Of a stretch of DNA of 64,000 nucleotides, positions 42,901-58,304 are shown piece by piece. The DNA is from Fennellomyces sp. T-0311. Taxonomy: Eukaryota; Mucoromycota; Mucoromycetes; Mucorales; Lichtheimiaceae. The stretch spans positions 124,001-188,000 of the forward strand of contig JALLLT010000002.1 of assembly GCA_025266875.1 (NCBI GenBank). The letters are read 5' to 3'. Under the pieces are notes generated by a model. That model saw only the letters and a program-made list of their open reading frames with translations. It ran no database searches and was not told the origin of the DNA. Numbering within the stretch: position 1 is the stretch's first letter; each line of letters begins with the position of its first letter. The position numbers were made by a program, and so were the translations under genes.

Positions 42901-43229
42901 CGCGTTGGCGCGACGCCCCTGGTCCTTGCTTGGCATGTTGGCGTGGTTGGCTTTCAGCTGCGTCTGAAGCTCAGCGAGCTGTCGTTCAAGGGCAGAGGCC
43001 TCACTGTTCCATTTGGGCGTAAGGGTTTCCATCGTCGGCATACTCCCCAAAAAAGAAAAACCGCTCACCTTATCAAATCATTCAAATCAAGGTCTTTGGG
43101 CTGATTAAATACTACTACTACGTCTTCTTGCTGCTTCTTCTTGTGACGCTGTCGTCGGCGGGGGCGGCGCTTCTGGTTCGGCGACGCCTTCTTTACGTCT
43201 GGAGGAGAAACTGGACTTGCTTTTTGCAT
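39969..43229 (-). CDS. EST1/SMG6-like protein with PIN domain
   Basis: A large multi-exon gene of about nine exons. Exon 1 (43229-43069, MQKASPVSPPDVKK) is very basic. It splices to 43003 or, less likely, to an acceptor at 43043. The middle encodes a 14-3-3-like/TPR region of the Est1 family: DLPYAATHHIEDKLWRYICY, SNYICMGDIARYR, YSGKPYSQLALVS, VWYYCMSLAMKHASTVGRDN. The C-terminus has a PIN nuclease-like fold: VVVDVTAFLDGLNKI (first acidic residue), VPLETIDSLDVHKKG, ARESIRFLDQHL, then an acidic insertion and VLVTNDENLAWWAEMFG. This organisation matches SMG6/EST1A, an endonuclease of nonsense-mediated decay, more than yeast Est1, which lacks PIN. Whether the PIN site is complete cannot be settled by eye. 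Confidence 0.8.
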
Positions 43230-44539
43230 TCTTGTTTAAACGCTAATTCCATTATCAAACAGTAAAGAATGAGTCTTTGGGAGTTGCACTCGTGATTTCC
43301 AATAGGGTGTGAACGATGTTTGCGATGGATAACTGTCAACAGGTTATCATTGAGAGGGGGGAGGCTGATTCAGAAAGAAGAGTTGCGAGCGAGAGAGACG
43401 CACAACGACAACGAATACGCTCAGATAACCGGCAAACTCCGATGCACTTTTGGGACACCAATGGCATTTGACACTTGGACGCTTTCACACACACACACGC
43501 ACACCAGTGCAAACATTTACTCCTGCATTCGGATGATCCTGTAATTCTATACACATGCTCCGAGTCTGGCATGCGCAAACTATTAAGACCTTGCACACAT
43601 TACAATGATATGTTGCATGATCTCTGCAAACTTGTCAGGAGACGCGCAAGCCGGTTGGTGTTTCGTCGTTCAAAAAGCATGTGTTGTGTTGTGTGCATGT
43701 GCCACAACCTCCCATTCAAAGAACTTTCCGCACCCCCACACCGTAAGCTGGAAATGGAAATCGTCAGACACCCAGAGATGACAATGCGCAACGGCTGAAA
43801 CATCTGCCTCCGCCTATCCATTGCTGCATATTCCGACAATGCTATCAACAATGCACAGCATGTTAAAAATGTCGGTGACCACCTGACTTGGCTCCATACT
43901 AACTGTAAAATGACCTCAGTATACAGCTTTCATAGGCTAAATATGTAGTCCGTACTTTTTCGCTGCATATGCCATTACTTAACAATAGTGCGTTTTCCAA
44001 GTAGGTATGTAGCGTTTGGAGAAAAAGGTTCTAAACATTTTAGCTTGGTTGGGAATTCCCTTGAAATAAGCATGGGTACGTTTGACACGTTAATATGTTC
44101 AGAAACCGAAATGGTCCACCTCATGGATTCTCGTTACTATGATGGAAGACGCGTCAGCTGTCTCGTTCCGGCGCTGACTTGGCTCGCTGTCGTATTCTCG
44201 ACATACCATCGCCCGTGGTGACACGCTTTCCCTTAGTCCCTGATTGTATCCACTGTATTTACGACATCAACAACCGTACCGTTATCGGTGGTCCTGTTTG
44301 CTCTTATGTATGACCTTTGGCCCCATCGACATTGGGTGTCAAGGCCGCCGTTAGAGACTCGTTGATAACATGTATCTCTGAGGCTGTTTCATAGAGCATT
44401 CATCTTCTCCGTCTCGATTCATCATCAGTATAAATATAAGGTAACTTTCACAATAAAACAACGTCTTATTTTGGTCTCCTCAGTTCGAAGGCCTCCTTTT
44501 TTGCGCGATACACACTCGCTGTAAGTGAAAGTGCGTCTG
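43230..44539. other. Intergenic region
   Basis: Only overlapping short frames around 43,320-43,850 on both strands, with CACACA-rich DNA (43,490-43,505). No domain is recognised. The first 100 bases are the likely promoter of the EST1/SMG6-like gene. Confidence 0.35.
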
Positions 44540-45127
44540 GCTAGCTCCGACTACGCATGCTTGGCGAGGTCGTCGATGGTCTAATCTATCCGAACGGTGA
44601 TTACGATCAGGAAGTTACGACAATCACGAAAAAGTGGTTCCACTGGAGCATCACATAGATCTGCTTGAGAGTCACGTAGATTTGATACATGCCGATAAAG
44701 GTATGCCTTTTGCCCACGTGTTGCTAGGATGCATTTTTTGCATACATGTAACGCTCTCTATTTCTCTTTGTTCATTTCGAGACGTGTCGTGTATCTCGTT
44801 GTCGATGAGTTTAACCCATAGCAAATACAAGGTCCAACGAACAATGAAGAACAGATTTGGTGAAGCTTGGCTACATGATGCGAAATATGTATCACGGCCT
44901 CGTTCAGTACCGTATCCAAAGTCTTATGATCGATGGAATCCTGATCCAAGGAACGACGACGAGAACGCTTTTTCTCAGTTTGGAGATTCAGCAACGGTAC
45001 GAACAAACAGGTCCAGCTTGCATACCCAGGATAGTTCAAAAGCATAAGCGCCTTCAGTTTACTTTTAGCATTGGTCAACGACTTGATCTGGCTAAAAAAA
45101 AATTGATGGGTATAGGAGGACATTTGT
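44540..45127 (+). pseudogene. Diverged, decayed relative of the repeat-family protein
   Basis: Plus-strand pieces in changing frames. GEVVDGLIYPNGDYDQEVTTI lies near 44,560-44,630, and a longer open segment (44857-45127) contains VKLGYMMRNMYHGLVQYRIQ and LMIDGILIQGTTTRTLFLSLE. The latter lines up in pattern with LKMPVVMKDML, IGITGYLINGNEITLLYMD of the gene at 36,050: Lys-Leu/Met, Met-Lys/Arg-Asp/Asn-Met, then Ile-x-Gly-x-Leu/Ile-x-x-Gly and a hydrophobic strand. The stops between pieces may be introns or decay; I favour decay. Confidence 0.4.
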
Positions 45128-46087
45128 AAACGTTTTACTGAAAGTCTACGTTTGAATATAGTATTTAACTACCGTGTATGTATTACAAGATCAACAAGCA
45201 AAGCAAGCCAACGGAATGCGTGCCACGAGCCGCCATTATATCAGTAGACAACTGAACGGATAGCATATTGAATAGCATGCGGCCTTTGGGATCTGCACTA
45301 TCTAGGATATTTTTAATAAGAAACGGCCGAGCGACACGAAACAGGTAACCCTAGTAGCTATAGTTTTCGAAACTTCAGTGGCAACAAATTTCTTGCTTAA
45401 TTCGCCGCTGCAACAGATTATTGATGAAAACCATACCTTGACAATTCGATGGATTCACCTTTAGGACTTGTACAAAAGTGGCTGGTTATATTATCCATCC
45501 AGCAAACGCCAAGCAGATCGATATCTCTTTTTCTCAACTTTAACATCCTGCATGTGCTCTTTACTGAAAAAAAAGAATCATACAAATGTTCTGTTCTTTT
45601 GGAAACGGCATCCATGCTTGGTGGAATAACAAGGTTATATGTACACTGAATCAGATAGCGAGTGGCCTGAAAGCCTTCAGATAAAAGGAATAAAAAATAT
45701 TCCCGTGGGAGATGGAAAAGATGCTTTTGCTGGCATTTGGAATGGCTCACAGAAAACCGATTCATCTGTCCGTTTTATCCATTGATTCCACTGTTTCAAC
45801 GGATGAATGAACCCGATCCGTACGAAAATAGATCAGAAAGTACAGGTCATTCATCCTTGGGTCACAAGTGTGACATTGTCTCATGCGCTTTACTCTTTTC
45901 CAATAAGACTGTAGACTTTCGAAAAGTCATTATCGGATCGGTAGAGTTGCATGTACAAACTAGTTGTTGTACAATACTGGAACATGGTACAACATACTCT
46001 CTTGTGCCTATAAAAGTTTAATTGCTCCGTATCTGCATCTGCTTTTCCCGCTCTCTCACTTTTGCAAAAGGAAAGCTGGATTATATC
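45128..46087. other. Intergenic region upstream of the MFS gene
   Basis: No supportable gene. A plus-strand frame (45737-46021) and its antisense are probably chance. AT-rich sequence with TATAAAAG near 46,010 could serve as the promoter of the transporter gene. Confidence 0.35.
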
Positions 46088-48164
46088 ATGGAAAAAGAGA
46101 CACCGGTGAATGTCATTAAAGATGACACGTCCTACGACAAGGAAGACCCGAAAACTTTGAATGCTGAGAAGCGACTTTTGCGGTAAAACAAAGACGTATC
46201 TTTCTTTGTAAACAATTTTGCTGATATAAAAGTGCGTCGTCCAAGCAAACTGGATCTGCACATCATGCCAGTTTTATTATGTGCTGAGCTTATGGGACGT
46301 TACGAACAGTACGTTCTGCATTCGTTGATCCCGGCGCGTCGTAATCTTTATATGTAGATCAGTGGTGACAAACGCAAAGTTAGGCGGCCTTCTTGAGGGA
46401 TTGCATATGACGGAATCTCAATACCGATGGTGTTTATCTGCGTACTATGTTGCTTTCTTTATCGTCAATATACCAATCAATATTCTTTTTCGACGATGGC
46501 GACCTTCGATTTTTTTGTCAATTTTGATATTGCAAGTGAATCTTTTCCATCTTGTACTACCCTCCTGTTAACATCGTACCCCTTAGTACGTGGGGAACCC
46601 TGGTACTGTGCATGGCAGCGACTACAAATTTTGCTGGATTACTTGTGTGTCGTATCATTCTTGGAGCAGCAGAGGCAGGTATGTGCACTGAAAAAGGGGG
46701 AAGATTGAAAGTCTAAAAGTTTGCCATACATCTCCCGATATATATAGTTTATGATCCTGTCCAAATGTAAGTATCGCATCATTAAAAAAGCTTTGAATTC
46801 GAAAAAAAACACTCAGCGTTACTTGTAAAGGTACTTTATATCTCTCTGGTATACGCGACACGAACTTGCCCGACGCTCTGGATTCACTGCCATCGTTTCC
46901 GCTTTGGGAGGTGCTTACCGCATACGGAATCAGTCAGATCCCCACCGACAGATTGGGTACCTGGCAATGGTAATCATGACAACTATGTAAACGAACAACA
47001 AGGAGACAAATTGAAACATGATTGATTCAGGATGTTTATTCTATTTGGCGCTCCATCGATCGTGCTTGCCATGATTACATTTTGGCAAATGCCCGATAAG
47101 CCTGAGACGGCCAAATTCTTTACAGAGGAAGAAAGAAAACTAGAAATCGAACGACTGCAAGCTGGTATGCAAAACTGTCAGTATGTTGCTATATATAACT
47201 CATATACGATGGATCCAGATCAGGGGGCTGCGAATGACCCGTCCTGGAACTGGGTTCAAGTGAAAACGGTCTTGACGGATTGGAAAACGTATGTTTACGG
47301 AATGATTTTTGGGTTGAGTAGTATACCAGGAGCCGGTGTCCGACTTGCATTACCATCCATTATTGATGGGATGGGTACATGGACTGCGGATGTCTCGCAA
47401 GCGTTGACGACACCACCCAATATTGTTGCGTGCATTTTTATTTTTTTAACAGCATGGTATTCGGGCAAGTATTACATGCTTGGGGTAAATGAACGGCGGA
47501 TATTGATTCTTTTTTTAGACAAATGGTTTGATCGCGCATACTTTTTACTTGCTGCCAATGTTGCAGCCGTGGTCGGCTTTTTGATGATCATGTTCATACC
47601 GGAACAGCATTTGGGTGCACGGTATTTTACCGTATGTATTCTTATTGCAGCTACGGTAAGTTTTTCAGCAATCCAAACAATGCATGCCGTTCATTCCAAT
47701 TAAAACAAAAGCGAGTGGATGGACCCATTCGTTGTGCTTGGTGCAGCAGCAACTTGTGAGTTATTCCCAAAAGGAGCATGTCACTGTTTTTTGATTATTT
47801 ATACGTTCATAGCTCCGGCTTGACACGACGTGCAGTTGCATCAGGAATTATATTCTGCATTGATGCTATCGGAAGTGCGATAGGTAAGAAGAGAGGCCCT
47901 GATTGAAAACCTGTCCGATATGAATAACGTGTGATAGGTGGGCAAATATACTTTGATCCTCCATTCTATTTAAAAGGACACACCATTGGCTTATGCACCA
48001 TCGTATTGCAATCGACCATGATCCTCACACTGCGCATTATATTGAAACGGATCAATAAGAAACGCGATTCGATGACAGCTGAGGAAAAGGAACGAGAAAT
48101 CGCAAAGTATGGCGGTGCAGAATTGGTTAGTGACAGACATCCCGATTTCCGATATGCGCTATGA
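46088..48164 (+). pseudogene. MFS transporter of the anion:cation symporter (Dal5/Tna1-like) group, frameshifted
   Basis: A plasma-membrane uptake transporter by homology (allantoate/nicotinate-type permeases). Exons spell MEKETPVNVIKDD, KLDLHIMPVLLCAEL, NAKLGGLLEGLHMTESQY, YYVAFFIVNIPINILFRRWRP, LLVCRIILGAAEAG, YFISLWYTRHELARRSGFTA, FILFGAPSIVLAMITFW, LPSIIDGMGTW, SSNFSGLTRRAVASGIIFC and a C-terminal GGQIYFDPPFY. One intron appears to use a GC donor (GCAAGT near 46,537), which restores ILIFTWGTL. Between SALGGA and AYGISQIPTDRLGTWQW (about 46,911-46,920) one base is missing, and the exon 1 to exon 2 join is also out of phase. It is therefore a recent pseudogene or the assembly has errors here. 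Confidence 0.7.
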
Positions 48165-48824
48165 ACATTTTATTGTACATTTATTGGTTTCTGTTGCATA
48201 TTTATCAATGTCACTATATATAGTTTCTTTTTCTATTATGAGCATTTGAAACGCGGGTTGCGGTCGGGATGGGCAAGCGTGATGGCCAAATTCATACCCT
48301 GACTATTTTTCTATCCGCCGGGATGAATTGACTCCCGGTGGTGCTTCCAGTTCCAAAGTATCACGGTCAACAAACCATACCGTAAAACAAAGTTGGAAGA
48401 AAGAAACTGCGATGGTCATCTTTTTTAGAGAAAGTTTTTCCATAAAGAGATAGGTACCATGCATACGACGATGCCAACGTTGCTTGGCAACTAAAAAGGA
48501 TGGAATGTGTGTTAAAAAACATGTTTTCCGCAGCTGGACGAATATGAATGTGGTCGTCGATCACTTTTTTAGTGTGAAAAGGACTCTGAATTGATTCATA
48601 CAGTATAATGGCATAATGAGTAACCAAAAAGAATGTAAGTTTCTCTTTGTTTCTTTGAATTGCGAAAAATGCAGCTCTTGAAGATCCTGCTACTGCCCGA
48701 TTTGTGCTAGATGATCTGCATCGGGAAAAAATGAAAAAAAGGGGAAAGTGAAAATGCAAATTTTATGTACGTTTTTGTTTATCTACAATTGGTATTGGGG
48801 CTTTTGTACAAAGTGGTTCTTCTT
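48165..48824. other. Intergenic region
   Basis: 3' flanks of the transporter gene and of the small secreted-protein gene, which converge here. No domain-bearing frame, repeat or RNA gene is recognised. Confidence 0.4.
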
Positions 48825-49433
48825 TTAATCTACAAGTGCCAAATCAATGTATCGCGTAAAGAAATGGCTTTCACAAGGCGGACTGGGTAATGAGATATCC
48901 ATTTTAGAACGAGCCACTGTGACGGAGACTAGATTGTCATTGAGTTTCTCGACCGTTGTCGCTTGTTCGGTCTTTTCGGCGATCCACGTTTTCCATTGGG
49001 TCTCGACGAATTGGTCTAGTTCCGATGATAGTGCTTCGGCATGCCTCAGCAAGCAAGATGCTGGTACAGTGCCATGTTCTGTGGGTGGACACCACTTTAC
49101 AATGGTATCACGTGTTGAAGGCAGCGATTCGACGCTCGACAGGAACCTGTTCTCGACGTGGGATTGAATGGCCTGAATCACTTGGGCTCGCAAGGTGGGA
49201 GGGTCTTCGACGCCTGGCGCAATCTGTATATCGTGGAATTCGAGTTGCTTGGCAAGTTCACTTGCATACTGCGCAATAATTGGATCCAGATGTTCGTACT
49301 GATAGTGTGTGGTGACGAGTTGTGCGAGACGATCGACCTGAACGTCGTTGTGGATGGGAATGGCGAACACTGGGGCGATGAATAGTAATAGAGGGAGAAA
49401 GAGCATGGCGAAAGTGTCGATCTTTCGGCCCAT
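48825..49433 (-). CDS. Small secreted protein, orphan
   Basis: An intronless frame of 202 residues. The N-terminus is a clear signal peptide: a short basic start (MGRKID), then a strongly hydrophobic core (AMLFLPLLLFIAPVFA) with a likely cleavage after VFA. The mature part is mostly helical, with few Cys (one in KWCPP, one in SCLLRH, one near the end in PPCESHFF) and no recognised domain. The absence of introns, against the trend here, and the export signal suggest a lineage-specific secreted protein. I do not recognise a family. The TATA-like TTTTTATATG lies just upstream of the start (near 49,450). Confidence 0.65.
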   Translation of the reverse strand: MGRKIDTFAMLFLPLLLFIAPVFAIPIHNDVQVDRLAQLVTTHYQYEHLDPIIAQYASELAKQLEFHDIQIAPGVEDPPTLRAQVIQAIQSHVENRFLSSVESLPSTRDTIVKWCPPTEHGTVPASCLLRHAEALSSELDQFVETQWKTWIAEKTEQATTVEKLNDNLVSVTVARSKMDISLPSPPCESHFFTRYIDLALVD

Positions 49434-49827
49434 GCGAGAGCGGGAGACCTTTTTATATGCGCAGACTTAATTAAGAGAGAGAGAGCATGGTCCATGTTTC
49501 AGGGATTTTCTTTAGGCTCAACTTGGCAAATTGATCCTTTTCCAACAAATGAGCTGAGATTCTCATCAAGGGATTTTTTTTTGTTCATTATTCGAGCCGT
49601 TTTTTTCTTTATTATTATTAGAAACGCAGCATCAGGAGAGGGAGAATGCTTTATGAAAAAAAAATAATAGAACGACCCATGGTCCAGAATGAAAAGGATA
49701 GATTCATTATCCTAAAGACAACCCGGCGTTGCTCAAAAATATTGAAACAGAGCACGCTACTGAATGTAGGAAAACGGCTAATTGCTACTGTCATGCAGGT
49801 TGCCCAGGCAACTTTTTACTATTTTTT
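49434..49827. other. Intergenic region
   Basis: Promoter side of the secreted-protein gene and 3' flank of the deubiquitinase gene. A GAGAGAGAGAG-like run lies near 49,476. No gene is seen. Confidence 0.4.
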
Positions 49828-54336
<4,509 letters not shown>

Positions 54337-56187
54337 ATGTCGTCCATAACTGCGAAAGCTCTTTTGCATTTCGAACGATCGCGAAATCTCGACGAACAGG
54401 AACGGGATCTGTTTCAGGAAAGCGTGCAATCACTGACGGTCCAAAGCAATCATACCATTACCAATAGAGCCCCATCTGGCCGAAATGCCGTTTCGCTTAC
54501 AATCGCTCAAAGCTTGGATACTAGCCTGTGCGCTCACGTTGACAGCAAAGAATATGATAGTGCTATGAAAATCGCGCTTGCCATGCAACAATGTGTGCCG
54601 AGATCCTATTGCGGATACCAGCGGGCAGCGCAGATCCACCTTATCCGAAACGAAGTCGAAGAGGCACAACAAGCATATAACCAAGGCCTTGATAAAGTTT
54701 CAAAGGGAAATGACAACGCATTGTTACGGAAATCGGCCGAGGACGCCCTGGATATCTTTGACCAAGCAGCCATTGATCTGGCAAAGAACGGCCGATTCAT
54801 GAATGCCCATCGCATAGCGGAATGGATTACTCGGCTGCTACCGAGGTCACCGACCGGCTATTTGCGTACTGGCGAGATCTTTGAGATGCAAGGCAAATAC
54901 TCGACCGCCGAGGAAGTGTATTATCGAGGTGTTTCGAAGGTCGTATCTTCTGCCCCCAAAAGCCTGGATTCACTTGTTCAACACCTCGTCAATGTCAAAC
55001 GCGAAATCAAACGAAACCCACGTTGCGATTTCATAATGCAATTGCCATTCGAAATCGCCTCGGAAATTCTTCAGCAGCTCAGTTGTTACAATCTCCTCAA
55101 ATGTATGGACGTATCAAGAGATTGGAAGGAGCGTATTCTGCAATCTTCAAAGGCATGGCGCGTAACCATCTTGAATATGAAAGAAGACAAGCTTGATATG
55201 GCTACAATTCAACGTATCAAGCTGTTTGTACAAAAGTTCGTGTTGATTAACATTCCCGAGAACTCACACAGCATGGACGACTTACTAACAACAATTGCTG
55301 ATAATGAGTTTAAGAATCTCGTGGACATTGGTAAGCGAAACACACGTGTACATTGACGAGAGATACTTATTGACAATGCGTTAGAGTGGAATATCAACAG
55401 AGTGGTGGACGATGATCATATACCGACCATCACACGAGTATTTGAATGTGTCAATTTGACAAGCTTGTATATGGACGTCGAGGGTACAGATGGGGATATT
55501 CTGATCCCTTTGGAGCAAGTACTGGAATGCTGTCCCAATCTAAAGCAATTGTCATATTACCTATGGGAAGACCGCTGGTTTCCCGTCAATGTTAGCCATG
55601 CTCAACGACATGGGCCAACCGGGATTACTCATCTATCGCTTGGCTGGAAATGTGATTACGAAAACTATTCTATCGCCAATGATTACTTTGTTCAACTTAT
55701 TCCGCTTTTTCCAAACCTCGTTTATCTGTGTTTATCCTACTGTGACCCAAGAAGTTTGCCAGTTATCACCCAGAATCTGCCACGCCTCCGTCAATTAGTT
55801 ATCGATGAGGACGATAGTGGCAACATGGGATTCAAGACGATCCATGTTCAAAACAGTGCCTCGGATGGTCTACAAAGTATCCAAATCCTTGGCGTTTTTG
55901 ATCCGAAAGATGTCATTGACACTATCATCAAGTACAGCAGCACGCTGGAATATGTTCATATGGACCTATACAAACGGGGTAAATGGAACGAGTCGAATGT
56001 GTCGATAGACACAGATTGGGATTGGAAAAGTATCTCCAAAATCAACTCTCCAGTACTCAGGACACTGTATATGTTTTCCAACTACTTTTGGCCATTCGAC
56101 GATCTGGTTGGTGATTGTCCAGTATTGAAAAATGTTCAACTGGAATATGATGATGACGAGTCCGATAATTATGATGATATTTACTAG
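54337..56187 (+). CDS. TPR / F-box / LRR protein 3
   Basis: A third member of the family seen at 15.4-19.8 kb, about 35 kb away and more diverged. Exon 1 is 54337-55330, the intron 55331-55384, and exon 2 55385-56187, giving 598 residues. Two TPR-like pairs occur (HVDSKEYDSAMKIALAMQQ, AAQIHLIRNEVEEAQQAYNQ; later AKNGRFMNAHRIAEWITRL, IFEMQGKYSTAEEVYYRG). The F-box is IMQLPFEIASEILQQLSCYN with CMDVSRDWKERIL. The LRR part (CPNLKQLSYY, FPNLVYLCLSYC, LPRLRQLVI) ends in an acidic tail (DDDESDNYDDIY). A conserved intron between F-box and LRR regions in all three genes supports common ancestry. Probable SCF substrate receptor. Confidence 0.8.
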
Positions 56188-57229
56188 TGACGATATCTAT
56201 AAGAGAGGAAGTAGTTAAATCCATACGTACATCATCTATTAAAAAGGCGTACCGAAACTTTGTGTTGCTTCTTTTTTGCAAGTAATTTTGCGAGCACTCG
56301 CTTTGATGGCGGCTTTTGCCTGCTGTATGTGCCAGATTCTTATGTGATCTTCACCACGCTGCAAAATGTGCTATGGTATCAACAAACAAGCTTGGAACCT
56401 GTGTTTTGTATGCAATACGTTTGTACACAAAATGTGAGTACCTATAGCTTTTTGATCGCAGCTCATGGCAGGCTCCTGCCATTTTGGTGTAATAAGACTA
56501 TCTGTGCATAAAGTGGCCAACGTTATTGCATGCATAAGTGACCGTTTAACCCATCAATATAGAAAAAGCGGTACTGTGATTATATTAGAAGCTACTCTAT
56601 TACTGCTTTTGTAACACCATCTGTATATACAACTAATCTTTTCCTCTGACAAACATCCTTGAACATCACCGTTCATTACCATTTTCACATAAGCATCGTC
56701 TCCTTTCTAATAATATCGATGGTGTTGCGATTTATCCCAGTAATGAATGAAATCGCAAGGGATTTGATATTGGTCAATTTCATGGCGATTCTCTGCTCCT
56801 TTTCTACTTTTATAAGCTGTTTGCAGTTCTTAGGAATCTTGTTGGTAGTATGGCGTAGTGTAATTATGATGTCGAGTAAGAAGAGCGGTGGCAACATACA
56901 TAAATGCTAAATATTTTGCTTTCATTTTACTTCCAAATTTGGACTTTTTGGGTGGGATTGTATAGTACCTTAATATGGTAGTGTCCTTTCTTGAACAGAG
57001 CGGCTTAGTACAATGAATTCTTTGCACACATATTAAATCACTGTCGTTCACCGACCATTGAGATAAAAATGCTTGCTGCCATTCCGGTTTTCAAATAAAT
57101 CACCTGGCAACCAACTAATTTTCGTTATGAATTGACATACAAGTGGTCGCTTGTACTTGAAGTCGCGCCTAAAAACGCGTCCCTTGCACTATAAAGTCTT
57201 CTCTCTTTCGCGAAGAACAATGTGCTTTC
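56188..57229. other. Intergenic region
   Basis: No supportable gene. Two antiparallel short frames at 56,660-56,910 are hydrophobic by composition only. The right end leads into the minisatellite. Confidence 0.35.
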
Positions 57230-57395
57230 GAGTGAGCAACCGCTCACTCTTGGGTCAAGAGCAACCCGCTTTTGGATGAAGAATAGCCCGCTTTTGGATG
57301 AAGAATAGCCCGCTTTTGGATGAAGAATTAGCCACACTTGGGTCAAGAGTAACCCACTTCCAGGTGAAGAATTAGCCACTCTTAGGTGATGAACA
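57230..57395. repeat. Minisatellite of about 21-24-bp units
   Basis: Seven or so imperfect units. The cleanest three are GCCCGCTTTTGGATGAAGAA with one or two extra bases, near 57,267-57,330. Outer units drift to ACCCACTTCCAGGTGAAGAA and GCCACTCTTAGGTGATGAAC. In reverse it is open over 91 codons because the unit length is near a multiple of three, but I do not consider it coding. Confidence 0.8.
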
Positions 57396-57407
57396 AACAT
57401 TCTTCAA

Positions 57408-58021
57408 GCCAAAAGTGCTGCGGTATATATTTTTGTTACCTCATAAGCCTCAAATCTCTTTTTAAACCTTTTAATACTTTTCTTCGTGAACTACACATCG
57501 TTCACAACAATACGAAAACCGGCAACAACGTGAACAAGTGCTAAAGGGCCATCAACAAGCGTGCCGCTTATACTCCCTCGTACTGTAATCAATAAAAGTT
57601 CAAAATATTAGAGGAGCTAAAACTGGTTATAAAGAAATCTCAGTATCCTACAAGTAAACGTGTATGATCGGCTTTATGCCGTTGTAACGAGTAAAGTCGG
57701 TCTGTGCTACCACAGTTTCCTAATCTAATTTTTTCATCAGATTTTTATCTTTTTTTCATCTTCTTTTTATCTTATTTTTATAATACTATACACATATATT
57801 CAACTTCTTTTTATCTTTGATTACTACTTCTTTATCAGTGTGTAACCGCTGAACAAGTATAAATAGCCCGATTTTGCAGAGCGAATAAAGCAGTTAACTT
57901 ATACTCATTGTTTACACACAAACATTAGGCAAAGCCTTGATGTCTTTTTGATCTGAATAAGCCAAAAGTGCTAAGATCTATTATTTTTGTTAACTCACCC
58001 AGCCTACAAACCTTTTTTTCA
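57408..58021. repeat. Pair of direct repeats of about 62 bp flanking 490 bp
   Basis: 57408-57470 and 57959-58021 share AAGCCAAAAGTGCT, then TATTTTTGTTA, then CCT-CAAA-TCT/CCTTTTT in the same order and orientation. The DNA between them contains TATAAATAGCCCG at about 57,858, a TATA-box-like sequence. The right copy ends just before the terminal inverted repeat at 58035. Interpretation is open: solo long terminal repeats, a duplicated flank, or a separate small repeat. Confidence 0.55.
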
Positions 58022-58304
58022 CTCTGAAACTTATATTCACCATGGGAAATAATCCGGACAATCCGGCGCATCAGCGCATACTTTTTAATCTCAGTATATG
58101 TCCAGATTCCCTATATGGTAAAAAATCTGAAGTCTGCGTACTGATACCTTATATGGTAAGAAATAGGCAGCCAATGCCGTGTATCAGAAGACGCTTTTGC
58201 TCAATAAATCTTATTTGCGAAAAAAAAACTTTATTGTAAAAAAAAAAAACTTCAGGAGGGATGGCTCTTTCTTTTTGGGTACGAGCAGATGGCCGGGATC
58301 GCCA

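Noticed and set aside
47164..47225. Possible intron inside the MFS loop (GTATGTTGC...CAG)
   Set aside because: Removing it breaks the phase with the following exon, while reading through is open, so the segment is treated as part of the cytoplasmic loop.
57230..57395. CRISPR-like array
   Set aside because: The units are contiguous and imperfect without unique spacers, and the genome is eukaryotic. It is a minisatellite.
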